Below, piece by piece: positions 25,040 to 35,138 of a DNA stretch of 64,000 nt; the first letter of the stretch is position 1; every line of letters starts with the position of its first letter. The stretch spans positions 310,001 through 374,000 of the forward strand of contig NZ_CANLGX010000001.1 in NCBI RefSeq assembly GCF_947490415.1. The letters run 5' to 3'. The position numbers were made by a program, and so were the translations under genes. Source of the stretch: an uncultured Eudoraea sp. (GTDB taxonomy: Bacteria; Bacteroidota; Bacteroidia; Flavobacteriales; Flavobacteriaceae). The notes under the pieces are model-generated. The model saw nothing but the letters and a program-made list of their open reading frames with translations. It did not search any database and was not told the DNA's origin.

Positions 25040-26635
25040 TTAATAGTTATAACGCTGGGGTCCTCCTCGCCTGATTTCTTCACTGGCATAGGACTCGAAC
25101 TTTTTAAAATTCTCACGGAAAGCATTGGAAAGTTTAAATGCAGTATCATAATAAGCTTTATCATTATTCCAGGTTGCTCTCGGGCTTAAAACATCAGTAG
25201 GGACACCCGGGCAGGTTCGTGGTTGTGCAACACCAAACACAGAATGAATATGGTACGTATCATAGGTATACAATCCTAATTCGCCATTAAGTGCAGCGCG
25301 AATCATAGCTCTTGTATATTCTAATTTCATTCGCGTTCCAACCCCGTATGGCCCACCGGTCCATCCCGTATTAACCAACCAAACACTAACCTGAGATTCT
25401 TTCATTTTTCTACTTAATACTTCTGCATATTCTGCCGGATGCAAAGGCATAAACGGCGCACCGAAACAGGCAGAAAATGAAGGTATAGGCTCTACTACCC
25501 CTGTCTCAGTGCCTGCCACCTTGGCGGTGTATCCCGACATAAAATGATATGCAGCCTGACTGGGAGTTAACTTTGATATAGGGGGTAATACTCCAAAGGC
25601 ATCCGCTGTAAGGAAAAAAATATTTTTGGGGTTTTCTCCAATTGAAGGAATTTGTATATTGGAAATATGATCAATAGGATAACTGACCCTTGTATTTTGA
25701 GTTATTGATGTGTCTTCATAATCGACAATCCCTCTTGAATCTATACTAACATTTTCCAAAATTGCCCCCTTTTTGATAGCGGCATAAATCTCAGGTTCCT
25801 TTTCGGCACTAAGATTGATCACCTTGGCATAACAACCACCTTCAAAATTAAAAACTGTATTTTCTTCAGTCCATCCATGTTCGTCATCCCCAATCAATTT
25901 TCTATATGAATCTGTAGACAAAGTTGTCTTACCGGTGCCGGAAAGTCCAAAAAATAAGGCTGTATCTCCTTTTTCCCCGACATTGGCCGAACAATGCATA
26001 GGCAAAGTATTCTTATATAAAGGCAAGATAAAGTTTAAAGCAGAGAAAATTCCTTTCTTGATCTCTCCAGTGTAGCCGGTACCCCCTATCAAAGCAACTT
26101 TTCGTGTAAAATTCAGAATAGCAAAATTGTGCTGTCTAGTGCCGTCTGCCAAAGTATCTGCCATAAACCCTGGAGCATTTATCACCGTCCATTCCGGCTC
26201 AAAATTTACTAATTCCTCTTCCTGAGGCCTAAGAAACATATTATACACAAATAAATTGGACCAGGGGTATTCATTAATAACCCTTAAATTTAATTGGTAA
26301 TTAATATCTGCACAGGCATAACAGTCCCTAACAAATACGTCCTTGTCCTTTAAGTAATTAATCACCTTATTATAAAGCAAATTAAATTTCTCAGGGGAGA
26401 AGGGAATATTTATATCCCCCCACCAAACTTTATCCCGGGTTATATCGTCTTTAACAATAAAACGATCCATTGGAGAACGTCCAGTAAATTCTCCAGTGTT
26501 AACAGCCAAGGCTCCGTTTGATGCCTCTTTGCCCATCCCGCGTTCAAGGGTCATCTGATGAAGTTTTTCAGGATCTAATTGGTAAAATATCCTATTGGTT
26601 TCAAAGCCATACTCTTTTAACGAAATTGATTTCAT
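25040..26635 (-). CDS. pckA: phosphoenolpyruvate carboxykinase (ATP)
   Basis: A 531-residue ATP-dependent enzyme that converts oxaloacetate to phosphoenolpyruvate for gluconeogenesis. Visible are TGRSPMDRFIV, the Walker A-like kinase loop GLSGTGKTTLSTD (about 230-242), the second metal-binding part IGDDEHGW and the adenine-binding NTGWTGGPYGVG. Length and residues are normal. It ends 2 bases before the shared terminator. Transcription is solo on the minus strand. Confidence 0.97.
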   Translation of the reverse strand: MKSISLKEYGFETNRIFYQLDPEKLHQMTLERGMGKEASNGALAVNTGEFTGRSPMDRFIVKDDITRDKVWWGDINIPFSPEKFNLLYNKVINYLKDKDVFVRDCYACADINYQLNLRVINEYPWSNLFVYNMFLRPQEEELVNFEPEWTVINAPGFMADTLADGTRQHNFAILNFTRKVALIGGTGYTGEIKKGIFSALNFILPLYKNTLPMHCSANVGEKGDTALFFGLSGTGKTTLSTDSYRKLIGDDEHGWTEENTVFNFEGGCYAKVINLSAEKEPEIYAAIKKGAILENVSIDSRGIVDYEDTSITQNTRVSYPIDHISNIQIPSIGENPKNIFFLTADAFGVLPPISKLTPSQAAYHFMSGYTAKVAGTETGVVEPIPSFSACFGAPFMPLHPAEYAEVLSRKMKESQVSVWLVNTGWTGGPYGVGTRMKLEYTRAMIRAALNGELGLYTYDTYHIHSVFGVAQPRTCPGVPTDVLSPRATWNNDKAYYDTAFKLSNAFRENFKKFESYASEEIRRGGPQRYNY

Positions 26636-26727
26636 TGAAATGTCCTTTATTGCTATTTATATTGTATTCCAGTTGGTAAAATCTTGTCTAATTGTGACAC
26701 CTTCATTAAAGTCATTCCCTTTAATTA

Positions 26728-27111
26728 TTAGAATTTTCTATAAGCGCGATAACCTAATTGTAACCACCCCAAAATCAAAAGAAGCCCCCCAATAGGGGTT
26801 ATAAAGCCAATAGCCCTAAAATCAAAGCCGGTCAGGCTATTTGTAGCCAACAAATAAATGGAAAAAGAGAAAAAAACAATCCCTGAAACAATGAAATAAT
26901 AAACCTGTTTCTTCTCCTCTTCGGGAATACTTTTTACACTTCCAAGAATAAGTAATAAAAGGGCATGATACATTTGATAAGTTACTCCGGTCTTAAAAGT
27001 AGCTATCGCATCTGAAGATAGGAGATTCTCCAGCCCATGAGCCCCAAAAGCTCCTAAAACTACTGCCAATACTCCAAAGGAAACCCCTGTACAGAAAATT
27101 GTTTTGTTCAT
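26728..27111 (-). CDS. DUF423 small membrane protein
   Basis: A 127-residue protein with four hydrophobic segments and the family signature AVVLGAFGAHGLENLL near the start (YgdD/YwdK family). It is widely conserved but has no defined function. The gene is alone, divergent from the saccharopine dehydrogenase-like gene, with 81 bases between starts. Confidence 0.88.
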   Translation of the reverse strand: MNKTIFCTGVSFGVLAVVLGAFGAHGLENLLSSDAIATFKTGVTYQMYHALLLLILGSVKSIPEEEKKQVYYFIVSGIVFFSFSIYLLATNSLTGFDFRAIGFITPIGGLLLILGWLQLGYRAYRKF

Positions 27112-27192
27112 AACTTAAATGGCCATATTTCTGACAAATGTAACAATTTGATACCTTAGTCTCCGCAATACTTCTATTAGAAAATAAATTTA

Positions 27193-28566
27193 ATGTCACG
27201 AAAAATATTAGTCATAGGGGCCGGAAAATCTACCTCGTATTTGTTGGATTACTTTCTGAAAAAAGCAGATTCAGAAAATCTGCATTTAACTATTGGGGAT
27301 CTGAATCCCAGGATAATTTCTGATGAAATAAAAAACCATCCCTCGTGTAAAGTAATAAAGTTGGATATATTTAAGGATGATGAAAGGGAGATGGCCATAA
27401 AAAACTCGGATATTGTTATTTCCATGCTCCCGGCACGCTTTCACATAAAAGTAGCTGAAGATTGCATTCGTTTTAAAAAACATATGGTTACTGCCTCCTA
27501 TATAAGTGAAGAAATTAAAGCATTAGATGCTACTGCTAAAAAAAATGGCTTGGTTTTTATGAACGAAATAGGTTTAGACCCTGGTATAGACCATATGAGC
27601 GCCATGCAAATAATTAATAGAATAAGGGATAAGGGAGGCAAAATGCTATTATTTGAATCATTTACTGGCGGTCTGGTAGCTCCTGAAAGTGATACTAATC
27701 TATGGAATTACAAATTTACATGGAACCCCAGAAATGTTGTACTTGCCGGACAAGGTGGAACTGCTAAATTTATACAGGAAGGTTCCTATAAATATATTCC
27801 TTATCATAAATTATTCAGACGAACCGAATTTATGAATATTGAAGGTTATGGAACTTTTGAAGCATATGCAAACAGAGATTCTTTAAAATATAGGGAAGCA
27901 TATGGGTTGAAGAATGCACTAACTCTTTACAGAGGCACCATGAGACGCGTTGGATTCTCAAAAGCCTGGAATATGTTTGTTCAGCTAGGCATGACAGATG
28001 ATAGTTATACCGTAGAAAATTCCGAAGGAATGTCCTACAGGGAATTTATTAATCTTTTTCTACCCTATTCACCCACGGATTCCGTTGAACTTAAACTCAG
28101 ACACTATCTCAAAATTGATCAGGATGATATTATGTGGGAAAAACTGCTGGAGTTAAACCTGTTTGATTCGGAAAAAATTATTCATATAAAAAATGCTACT
28201 CCGGCTCAGATGTTGCAAAAAATATTGGAAGACAGTTGGACCATGGCGCATGACGATAAAGATATGATCGTCATGTACCATAAATTCGGATATGAACTGA
28301 ATGGAAAAAAACAACAGCTGGATGCCAATATGGTGGTGATTGGTGAAAATCACACCCATACAGCAATGGCCAAAACTGTTGGCTTACCTGTGGCTATTGC
28401 TACCTTACAAATACTTAATAAAAAAATTTCCACCCCAGGTGTCCAGATACCTATATTAAAGGAAATATATGAACCAATCTTAAAGGAGTTAGTCAATTAC
28501 GGAGTAGAGTTTAAGGAGTATAACAAACCTTATTTAGGTTATAATCCTGATTCTGTAGCAGGTTAA
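27193..28566 (+). CDS. saccharopine dehydrogenase-like NAD(P)-binding protein
   Basis: A 457-residue oxidoreductase with the N-terminal nucleotide loop VIGAGKSTSYLLDYFL and a C-terminal catalytic domain with EIGLDPGIDHMSA (about 137-149), typical of saccharopine dehydrogenase (LYS9-type, glutamate forming) proteins. It probably works in lysine breakdown by the saccharopine route. The next gene is an Lrp/AsnC regulator, which usually senses amino acids, in keeping with that role. Alternatives in the same family include spermidine-related enzymes. Confidence 0.88.
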   Translation: MSRKILVIGAGKSTSYLLDYFLKKADSENLHLTIGDLNPRIISDEIKNHPSCKVIKLDIFKDDEREMAIKNSDIVISMLPARFHIKVAEDCIRFKKHMVTASYISEEIKALDATAKKNGLVFMNEIGLDPGIDHMSAMQIINRIRDKGGKMLLFESFTGGLVAPESDTNLWNYKFTWNPRNVVLAGQGGTAKFIQEGSYKYIPYHKLFRRTEFMNIEGYGTFEAYANRDSLKYREAYGLKNALTLYRGTMRRVGFSKAWNMFVQLGMTDDSYTVENSEGMSYREFINLFLPYSPTDSVELKLRHYLKIDQDDIMWEKLLELNLFDSEKIIHIKNATPAQMLQKILEDSWTMAHDDKDMIVMYHKFGYELNGKKQQLDANMVVIGENHTHTAMAKTVGLPVAIATLQILNKKISTPGVQIPILKEIYEPILKELVNYGVEFKEYNKPYLGYNPDSVAG

Positions 28567-28615
28567 TATTTGTAACTAAATTTGGTATCTTTAGGTATTA
28601 AATGAAAGTCCGTTC

Positions 28616-29086
28616 ATGAAACCCAGTAATGAAAATATAAAAATTGATGGGATTGATAAAAAAATCCTAAGATTCCTTATGCAGGATGCAAGAAAGCCAA
28701 TATTAGAAATTGCCAGAAATATTGGAATCTCAGGAGCTGCAATTCATCAAAGACTTCGAAAACTGGAAAAGTCCGGCCTTATTGCCGGGTCTAAATTCAT
28801 TGTGAATCCAAAAGTTCTGGGTTATACAACCATGGCGTATATTGGTATTTTTCTTGATAAGGCCATGAGTAATCCGATAGCTGTGAAACAATTGGAAAAA
28901 ATACCGGAAGTCCTGGAATGCCATTATACTACTGGCAATTGGTCTATCCTTATCAAAGTTCTATGTAAAGACAATGAACATCTTATGCATTTGTTAAACA
29001 AAAAAATACAGCAGATTGAGGGTGTTTCCAGAACAGAGACCTTCATATCTCTAGATCAACAAATAGACCGTCAAATTACTATTTAA
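28616..29086 (+). CDS. Lrp/AsnC-family transcriptional regulator
   Basis: A 156-residue regulator. The helix-turn-helix is at about residues 12-60 (IDKKILRFLMQDARKPILEI, IGISGAAIHQRLRKLEKSG) and the RAM ligand-binding domain is C-terminal, with the loop CHYTTGNWSILIKV. Members bind amino acids and act on nearby metabolic genes. It follows the saccharopine dehydrogenase-like gene by 49 bases. Ald, a frequent Lrp-family target, is 2 kb away. The start is preceded by a TATCTTTA element (28586-28593). Confidence 0.93.
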   Translation: MKPSNENIKIDGIDKKILRFLMQDARKPILEIARNIGISGAAIHQRLRKLEKSGLIAGSKFIVNPKVLGYTTMAYIGIFLDKAMSNPIAVKQLEKIPEVLECHYTTGNWSILIKVLCKDNEHLMHLLNKKIQQIEGVSRTETFISLDQQIDRQITI

Positions 29087-29113
29087 TAGTTCAAAAATAT
29101 TCCTTTAAAAGAA

Positions 29114-29818
29114 CTAATCTCTTCCACCGAATACCTGAAACCCCCAGTAAACCAACGAGGCCAGAGAGCCAATTGCAGCAACTACATAAGTTCTTGCCGC
29201 CCATTTCAAGGAATCCTCAGATCCCTTATATTCTTCTTGTGAAACAATGTTCTTCCTTTTTAACCAGGCCAACGCCCTGTTACTTGCATCATATTCCACA
29301 GGGAGGGTAATAAAACTAAATAGTGTGGCAAAGCCCATCATGATTAAGCCTGCTACGGCAATATAAAACCCGAATTGGCCTCCCTGCCCCTCTGTTGAAG
29401 CAGCCAATATAAGCCCTCCGAAGACTACCCATGTAGACATACCCGATGTAACGCTCACTACAGGAACTAATTTAGAACGAATTGAAAGCCATTCGTAGGC
29501 CTGTGCATGCTGAACTGCATGGCCACATTCATGAGCAGCAACAGCAGCTGCAGCCGCATTGCGCTGGTTATAAACCCCTTCACTTAGATTAACTGTTTTG
29601 GTTTTCGGGTTATAATGATCTGTAAGCATTCCAGCTGTCGAGACTACTTTAACATCTCTAATGCCATGATCACTCAACATTTGTTCAGCAATCTCTGCAC
29701 CACTCATGCCATTACGCAAATGTACTTTAGAATAATAATTAAACTTGCTTTTAAGTTTTCTACTAACTAACCAGCTTACTAGGGCAATTGCGCCGAGTAA
29801 TACATAATAAATTGTCAT
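29114..29818 (-). CDS. YugP-type zinc metallopeptidase
   Basis: A 234-residue membrane peptidase with the zinc motif HECGH (His96-His100) inside AAHECGHAVQHAQAYEW. Hydrophobic segments lie at the N-terminus (1-20) and in the C-terminal half (about 120-170 and 205-230). It belongs to the YugP family, whose substrates are unknown. It is 92 bases upstream of the end of ald (minus strand), with a terminator between, and convergent with the Lrp gene. Confidence 0.9.
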   Translation of the reverse strand: MTIYYVLLGAIALVSWLVSRKLKSKFNYYSKVHLRNGMSGAEIAEQMLSDHGIRDVKVVSTAGMLTDHYNPKTKTVNLSEGVYNQRNAAAAAVAAHECGHAVQHAQAYEWLSIRSKLVPVVSVTSGMSTWVVFGGLILAASTEGQGGQFGFYIAVAGLIMMGFATLFSFITLPVEYDASNRALAWLKRKNIVSQEEYKGSEDSLKWAARTYVVAAIGSLASLVYWGFQVFGGRD

Positions 29819-29860
29819 AATTTCGTTTTTTGCTAATTTAAAAGTAGTTATTAAATAACA

Positions 29861-29891
29861 AAAACCCGGCCAATATAGAACCGGGGTTTTT
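29861..29891 (-). terminator. terminator of ald
   Basis: A stem AAAACCCGG paired with CCGGGGTTTT (one extra G bulges), followed on the minus strand by T-rich DNA. It lies about 20 bases after the ald stop. Confidence 0.65.
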
Positions 29892-29910
29892 ATACTGACA
29901 AAATGTACAT

Positions 29911-31011
29911 TTACACTGCTATCTCATTCCAATTAAATGCTTCTAAAATCTCCTTGTAAACTACTTCTCCGTGTACGATATTTAGCCCTTTATGCAATGA
30001 AATATCTACTTCACAGGCCATTTCCCAGCCTAAATTTGCAAGTTTAAGGACATATGGCAACGTTACATTTGTAAGTGCCATAGTAGAAGTATATGGTACC
30101 GCCCCGGGCATATTAGCTACAGAATAATGTACTACATCATTAATTATATAAATAGGGTCTTCATGTGTGGTTGGTCTTGTAGTCTCGACACAACCACCCT
30201 GATCCACAGCTACATCAACAATTACTGTTCCTTTACGCATATCTCCAAGCATATCCCTGGTAATGAGTTTGGGGGCCTTTGAGCCTTTTAATAGCACCCC
30301 CCCAATAATGAGATCATGTGTTTTTATATGCTTTCTTATATTAAACTCATTAGAAAACTCAGTTACCACATGGCTGGGCATTACATCATTTATATAACGA
30401 AGTCTCTTCATATTAACATCTAATATGGTAACATGAGCACCAAGACCAGCTGCCATTTTTGCAGCCTGAGTTCCAACTATACCAGCACCAAGAACCAGAA
30501 CTCTGCCAGGTGCAACCCCCGGAACACCGCCCAACAAAACTCCCCTACCCTTAACTGGCTTCTCCAGATATTTCGCTCCTTGTTGTATAGCCATCCTACC
30601 CGCTACTTCAGACATCGGGGTCAATAAAGGCAGGGTTCTATCTTCGTCCTCAACAGTTTCATAGGCTATGCAAACTGCCTTTCGTTCTATCATTGCTTTT
30701 GTCAAAGTTTCACTGGATGCAAAATGAAAATAGGCGAAGATAACCTGCCCTTTTTGTATAAAGTTATATTCCTTTTCTATAGGTTCCTTTACTTTAACAA
30801 TCATCTCCGACAGTGCATAAACCTGCCCAATGGTATCTAATATCAGTGCACCCGCTTTTTTATAATCCTCATCAAAAAACCCGCTTCCTTCACCAGCACC
30901 AGACTGAATATAAACAGTGTGATTATACTTAACAAGTTCAAATACTCCAGCAGGTGTCATTCCCACCCTGCTTTCGTTGTTCTTGATTTCTTTTGGTACA
31001 CCTATAATCAT
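29911..31011 (-). CDS. ald: alanine dehydrogenase
   Basis: A 366-residue enzyme that converts L-alanine to pyruvate and ammonia with NAD, standard length. Seen are the N-terminal MIIGVPKEIKNNESRVGMTP, the catalytic-loop region VIFAYFHFASS, the NAD motif VLVLGAGIVGTQAAKMAAGLGA (about 169-190, glycines GxGxxG) and the C-terminal PGAVPYTSTMALTN. It is transcribed alone. Confidence 0.95.
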   Translation of the reverse strand: MIIGVPKEIKNNESRVGMTPAGVFELVKYNHTVYIQSGAGEGSGFFDEDYKKAGALILDTIGQVYALSEMIVKVKEPIEKEYNFIQKGQVIFAYFHFASSETLTKAMIERKAVCIAYETVEDEDRTLPLLTPMSEVAGRMAIQQGAKYLEKPVKGRGVLLGGVPGVAPGRVLVLGAGIVGTQAAKMAAGLGAHVTILDVNMKRLRYINDVMPSHVVTEFSNEFNIRKHIKTHDLIIGGVLLKGSKAPKLITRDMLGDMRKGTVIVDVAVDQGGCVETTRPTTHEDPIYIINDVVHYSVANMPGAVPYTSTMALTNVTLPYVLKLANLGWEMACEVDISLHKGLNIVHGEVVYKEILEAFNWNEIAV

Positions 31012-31335
31012 AGTATTATATTTTTAAGTTCATGTCAAAAATGTAACAATAAATACTGATAACGAAATAAAATCGACAAAATGTGGGGTAATAACTCTAT
31101 AATAGTACTTTTTTGAAACTATACCCCATAAATATAAAGGGTATATTTTCTATTAATTATTATTTTATGTGTTATTGTGTATATTTTGGGGGGGGGTGTA
31201 ATATGGTATATATTATAATATTCAAATATTTCGCTTATAACAGATTATATCAATTGCTCAAAAATCCGCGTTTTCATGAACCAATCATGGATCAGGAATA
31301 CGGCTCTTTTAACACAAAATCTTGTTGGATAAGAA
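31012..31335. other. 324-bp intergenic region with G9 tract and competing hairpin arms
   Basis: No gene is supported here; a plus-strand ORF at 31113-31412 has no recognisable product and ends inside leuS. On the minus strand, as the leader of ald, there are arms ATACCC, GGGGTAT and TTACCCC (31139-31144, 31121-31127 and 31085-31091 on the plus strand). The middle arm can pair with either neighbour. A run of nine G occurs at 31188-31196, very unusual in this AT-rich DNA. It could be a variable homopolymer. Confidence 0.45.
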
Positions 31336-34170
31336 TTAGCCTACGATATTCACTATTTTGCCCGGTACCACAATCACCTTTTTTGGGATTCGACCCTGAA
31401 GTTGAGCCTTAGTTTTTTCGTGGGACATAACGGCCGTCTCTATTTCTTCTTTCCCCATATCCAAAGGAAGTTCGATGGTGAAACGCATTTTCCCATTAAA
31501 GGAAATTGGATAGTACTTGCTATTTTCAATGAGGTAGTCTGCCTCAAATTTCGGAAATGGCTCCGTTGAAACAGATGCTGTATGCCCCAACTTTTCCCAA
31601 AGTTCTTCAGAAATATGGGGCGCATAGGGGGAGATTAAAATTGCAAGTGGTTCCAGTATATCCCTGCTGGTACACTTTTGTGTGGAAAGTTCATTTACAC
31701 AAATCATAAAGGTTGCTACTGAAGTATTGAATGAGAAATGTTCAATATCCTCTTCCACTTTTTTTATGGTTTTATGAAGTGATTTTAGTGATTCTTTGGA
31801 TGGTGGCTGCTCTGTAACCTGAAAACCACCTTCGGGACCGGTATGATAAAGCCGCCATAATTTTTTTAGAAAAGCATATACTCCTGAGATACCGGCTGTA
31901 TTCCATGGTTTTGCCTGTTCCAGTGGCCCCAGAAACATTTCATACATCCGTAAGGCATCTGCCCCATATTCCTCACATATTTCATCCGGGTTGACCACAT
32001 TGTATTTAGATTTGGACATTTTTTCAACCTCACGCCCCACAATGTATTTACCATTTTCTAAAATGAAGTCAGCATTTTTAAACTCTGGCCTCCATTTTTT
32101 AAAGGCTTCAATATCCAATTCATCTGAAGAATTAACCAAAGAGACATCGGCATGCAATGGACTTACATTTATATCATTTATTAATCCTTTGGATATCAAT
32201 TTATTCGTTCCTTCTTCTCTATACACAAAGGCACTTGTGCCCAGAATCATCCCCTGGTTAAGTAATTTTTTGGCGTATTCCTGATGAGGAACCATTTCTT
32301 TGTCGAACATAAATTTCTGCCAAAAACGGGAGTACAATAAATGTCCGGTGGCGTGTTCAACACCTCCGATATAAAGATCTACCTGCTGCCAGTAGTTAAT
32401 AGCATCTTGAGAGAAGATTTCCTTATTGTTTTCCGGATCCATATACCGGTTAAAATATTGCGAACTACCTGCCCATCCAGGCATTGTATTAAGCTCTAAA
32501 GGGAAAACTTTCACATTATCAATTAAACTATTGCTTACCACCTTAGATTTCTGTTTATCCCATGCCCACTCTGTCGCATTCCCCAATGGTGGTTCTCCTG
32601 TTTCTGTAGGCAAATACTTTTCTACCTCCGGCAGCATCAAAGGAAGGCAGTCTTCATCGATCATTTTAGGCATTCCATCAACATAAAATACCGGAAAAGG
32701 TTCACCCCAATAGCGCTGGCGGCTAAAAACGGCATCTCTAAGCCGATAGTTCACTTTACCTTTCCCCTGACCAATATTTTCCAATTCAGAGATTACTTTT
32801 TTAGTGGCTTGTTTATAATTTAATCCATTTAAAAACTCAGAATTGGCAATTATAGTCAATTCTTTATCTGCAAATGCTTCTTGGGATATATCTATTCCTT
32901 CAAAAATATTAGGAATATGGATCTTAAAATGCTTTGCGAAATCATAATCGCGTTGGTCCCCACTTGGGACAGACATTACTGCTCCGGTGCCGTAACCGGC
33001 TAAAACATAATCCCCAATCCAAATGGGTATTGATTCCCTGGTAAAAGGATGTTCAGCAAATGCGCCTGTGAAAACACCGGTAATAGTTTTTACATCTGCT
33101 AACCTATCTCGTTCTGATCGTTTGGAAGTGCTTTTAACGTAAGCCTCAACTTCCACTTTTTGTTCTTCTGTGGTTATTTTTGATACCAATTCATGCTCTG
33201 GAGCAAGAGTCATAAAACTAACTCCGAAAATTGTATCAGGTCGGGTAGTGAACACCTCAATAGGATGAGAGATATTACTATCCCCTGAAGGTATTGTGTT
33301 AAAAGTAACTGAAGCACCTACAGACCTGCCAATCCAATTTGCCTGGGCGTCTTTTAAAGACTGAGGCCAATCTACTTTTTGTAAATCATCGAGGAGGCGC
33401 TGTGCGTAAGCCGTAATACGCATGCTCCATTGGGTCATTTTTTTGCGTACCACAGGATGTCCTCCGCGTTCAGATACGCCATTAACAATCTCATCATTTG
33501 CAAGTACAGTTCCAAGAGCAGGACACCAATTAACCTCTGTATCTGCTAAATAGGTCAATCTGTACTTTAATAATATTTCTTCCTGTTTTTTTGAATTCAG
33601 CATATTCCATTCCGCGGCAGTAAATAATGGGGTATCTTCATCACAGGATGCATTGATATTGGTATTTCCTTCTTTTTTGAAAATTTCTATAAGTTGTTCT
33701 ATCTCTTCAGCTTTATCCTTGCTTTTATTGTACCAGGAATTGAAAAGTTGAATAAATATCCATTGTGTCCATTTGTAATATTTTGGGTCAGAAGTGCGAA
33801 CTTCCCTGTTCCAGTCAAAGGAAAACCCTAGTTTATCCAGTTGTTCTCTGTATCTGGCTATATTGGTCTCGGTAGTAATAGATGGGTGTTGTCCGGTTTG
33901 TATGGCGTATTGTTCTGCCGGTAGCCCAAAGGAATCATAGCCCATAGGATGTAAAACATTGAATCCTTTATGTCTTTTATAACGGGAATAAATATCACTG
34001 GCAATATAACCTAAAGGATGTCCAACATGAAGACCGGCCCCTGATGGGTATGGAAACATATCCAGAACATAATACTTTTCCTTATCCGAGCCATTAATTG
34101 CCTTAAATGTGTTATTGTGCGCCCAATATCTTTGCCATTTGGCCTCAATCTCCCTAAAATTATAGCTCAT
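31336..34170 (-). CDS. leuS: leucine--tRNA ligase
   Basis: A 944-residue class I aminoacyl-tRNA synthetase with editing domain. The HIGH motif is HVGH in PYPSGAGLHVGHPLGY (about 40-55), the editing domain begins near residue 300 (VFTTRPDTIFGVSFM) and KMSKS is in VEKMSKSKYNVV near residue 715. It is somewhat longer than the usual 860 residues because of inserts such as the region around residues 150-190. It starts 81 bases from the divergent ftsX. Confidence 0.97.
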   Translation of the reverse strand: MSYNFREIEAKWQRYWAHNNTFKAINGSDKEKYYVLDMFPYPSGAGLHVGHPLGYIASDIYSRYKRHKGFNVLHPMGYDSFGLPAEQYAIQTGQHPSITTETNIARYREQLDKLGFSFDWNREVRTSDPKYYKWTQWIFIQLFNSWYNKSKDKAEEIEQLIEIFKKEGNTNINASCDEDTPLFTAAEWNMLNSKKQEEILLKYRLTYLADTEVNWCPALGTVLANDEIVNGVSERGGHPVVRKKMTQWSMRITAYAQRLLDDLQKVDWPQSLKDAQANWIGRSVGASVTFNTIPSGDSNISHPIEVFTTRPDTIFGVSFMTLAPEHELVSKITTEEQKVEVEAYVKSTSKRSERDRLADVKTITGVFTGAFAEHPFTRESIPIWIGDYVLAGYGTGAVMSVPSGDQRDYDFAKHFKIHIPNIFEGIDISQEAFADKELTIIANSEFLNGLNYKQATKKVISELENIGQGKGKVNYRLRDAVFSRQRYWGEPFPVFYVDGMPKMIDEDCLPLMLPEVEKYLPTETGEPPLGNATEWAWDKQKSKVVSNSLIDNVKVFPLELNTMPGWAGSSQYFNRYMDPENNKEIFSQDAINYWQQVDLYIGGVEHATGHLLYSRFWQKFMFDKEMVPHQEYAKKLLNQGMILGTSAFVYREEGTNKLISKGLINDINVSPLHADVSLVNSSDELDIEAFKKWRPEFKNADFILENGKYIVGREVEKMSKSKYNVVNPDEICEEYGADALRMYEMFLGPLEQAKPWNTAGISGVYAFLKKLWRLYHTGPEGGFQVTEQPPSKESLKSLHKTIKKVEEDIEHFSFNTSVATFMICVNELSTQKCTSRDILEPLAILISPYAPHISEELWEKLGHTASVSTEPFPKFEADYLIENSKYYPISFNGKMRFTIELPLDMGKEEIETAVMSHEKTKAQLQGRIPKKVIVVPGKIVNIVG

Positions 34171-34196
34171 AATTTTTGTTTATAACCGATACCGCG

Positions 34197-34204
34197 CAAA
34201 AATA
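34197..34204 (-). promoter_or_regulatory. candidate -7 element for leuS
   Basis: On the minus strand TATTTTTG, a TAnnTTTG match, 27 bases upstream of the leuS ATG. No -33 TTG at the expected distance. Confidence 0.4.
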
Positions 34205-34250
34205 AGTTTATTCAATTTACTTTCCTATTTTTACGTATTCATATCCCACT

Positions 34251-35129
34251 ATGAGCAAATCTTTTGAACGCTATCAAAAACGCAAATTGATCTCTTCCTA
34301 CTTTTCAGTGGTGTTGAGTATTGGTCTCGTGCTTTTTTTATTAGGTGTTTTAGGCCTTTTAGTGCTAAACACCAAAAAATTAGCAGATCATTTTAAAGAA
34401 CAAATCAAAATATCTGTTTTCTTAAAGGATAATGCCAAGGAAGTTGAAGTTGATCAGTTGCAGAAAAGCCTGGTAATGTCAGATTATACCAAATCTGCCG
34501 TCTATGTCTCCAAAGAAGAAGCGGCTGAGGTGCACAGTGCGGAAATTGGTGAAAACTTCCTTGAGTTTTTGGGTTATAATCCTCTTAAAAATTCAATTGA
34601 TGTGGCTTTAAAAGCAGATTTTGTTTCTACAGAACAAGTAGAGGAAATTGCAACTGAACTTGCCAAAAAGGACTATGTTGAAGAAGTAAGTTATGATAAG
34701 CCTCTAATTGCGCTGCTTACAGATAATGTAAAAAGGATTTCCTTCTGGATATTAGTCGCTAGTGCTGTTTTTACACTAATCGCTGTTTTATTAATTAATA
34801 GTTCTATCCGCTTATCCATATATTCTAAACGCTTTATTATAAAAACAATGCAAATGGTGGGTGCCACAAAAAGGTTTATCAGAAGGCCTTTTATTTGGAC
34901 AAATATTAAATTAGGAATGCTTGGTTCATTAATAGCACTAATAGCGTTGGGAACTGTTCTTTATTATGTTGATATGAATTTTCCAGAATTAAATCTTTTA
35001 CAGGACTTTACGATATTGAGTATCCTTTTTGTAGGTGTTTTTGTTTTAGGCGTACTTATTTCATTAATAAGTACTTATTTTGCAACCCAACGCTTTCTTA
35101 ATCTCAGAACAGATGATTTATATTATTAA
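34251..35129 (+). CDS. ftsX: cell division protein FtsX (ABC-like permease)
   Basis: A 292-residue FtsX with one N-terminal membrane segment (about 20-42), a periplasmic domain (about 45-160) and three C-terminal membrane segments. Typical parts are KLADHFKEQIKISVFLKD, with the extracellular domain, and MQMVGATKRFIRRPF, the coupling loop. With FtsE it controls peptidoglycan hydrolases at division; ftsE itself is not in this window. It is the first gene of ftsX-DUF3098-uppP-truB-tonB-like. Confidence 0.93.
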   Translation: MSKSFERYQKRKLISSYFSVVLSIGLVLFLLGVLGLLVLNTKKLADHFKEQIKISVFLKDNAKEVEVDQLQKSLVMSDYTKSAVYVSKEEAAEVHSAEIGENFLEFLGYNPLKNSIDVALKADFVSTEQVEEIATELAKKDYVEEVSYDKPLIALLTDNVKRISFWILVASAVFTLIAVLLINSSIRLSIYSKRFIIKTMQMVGATKRFIRRPFIWTNIKLGMLGSLIALIALGTVLYYVDMNFPELNLLQDFTILSILFVGVFVLGVLISLISTYFATQRFLNLRTDDLYY

Positions 35130-35138
35130 ATTTGCAGC

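Noticed and set aside
29087-29116. TAGTTC/GAACTA inverted repeat between the lrp and yugP ends as a terminator
   Set aside because: The arms are only six bases with an 18-base loop and no T run.
31113-31412. Plus-strand ORF of 99 codons between ald and leuS
   Set aside because: No recognisable domain, odd composition, includes the G9 run and ends inside leuS on the other strand.
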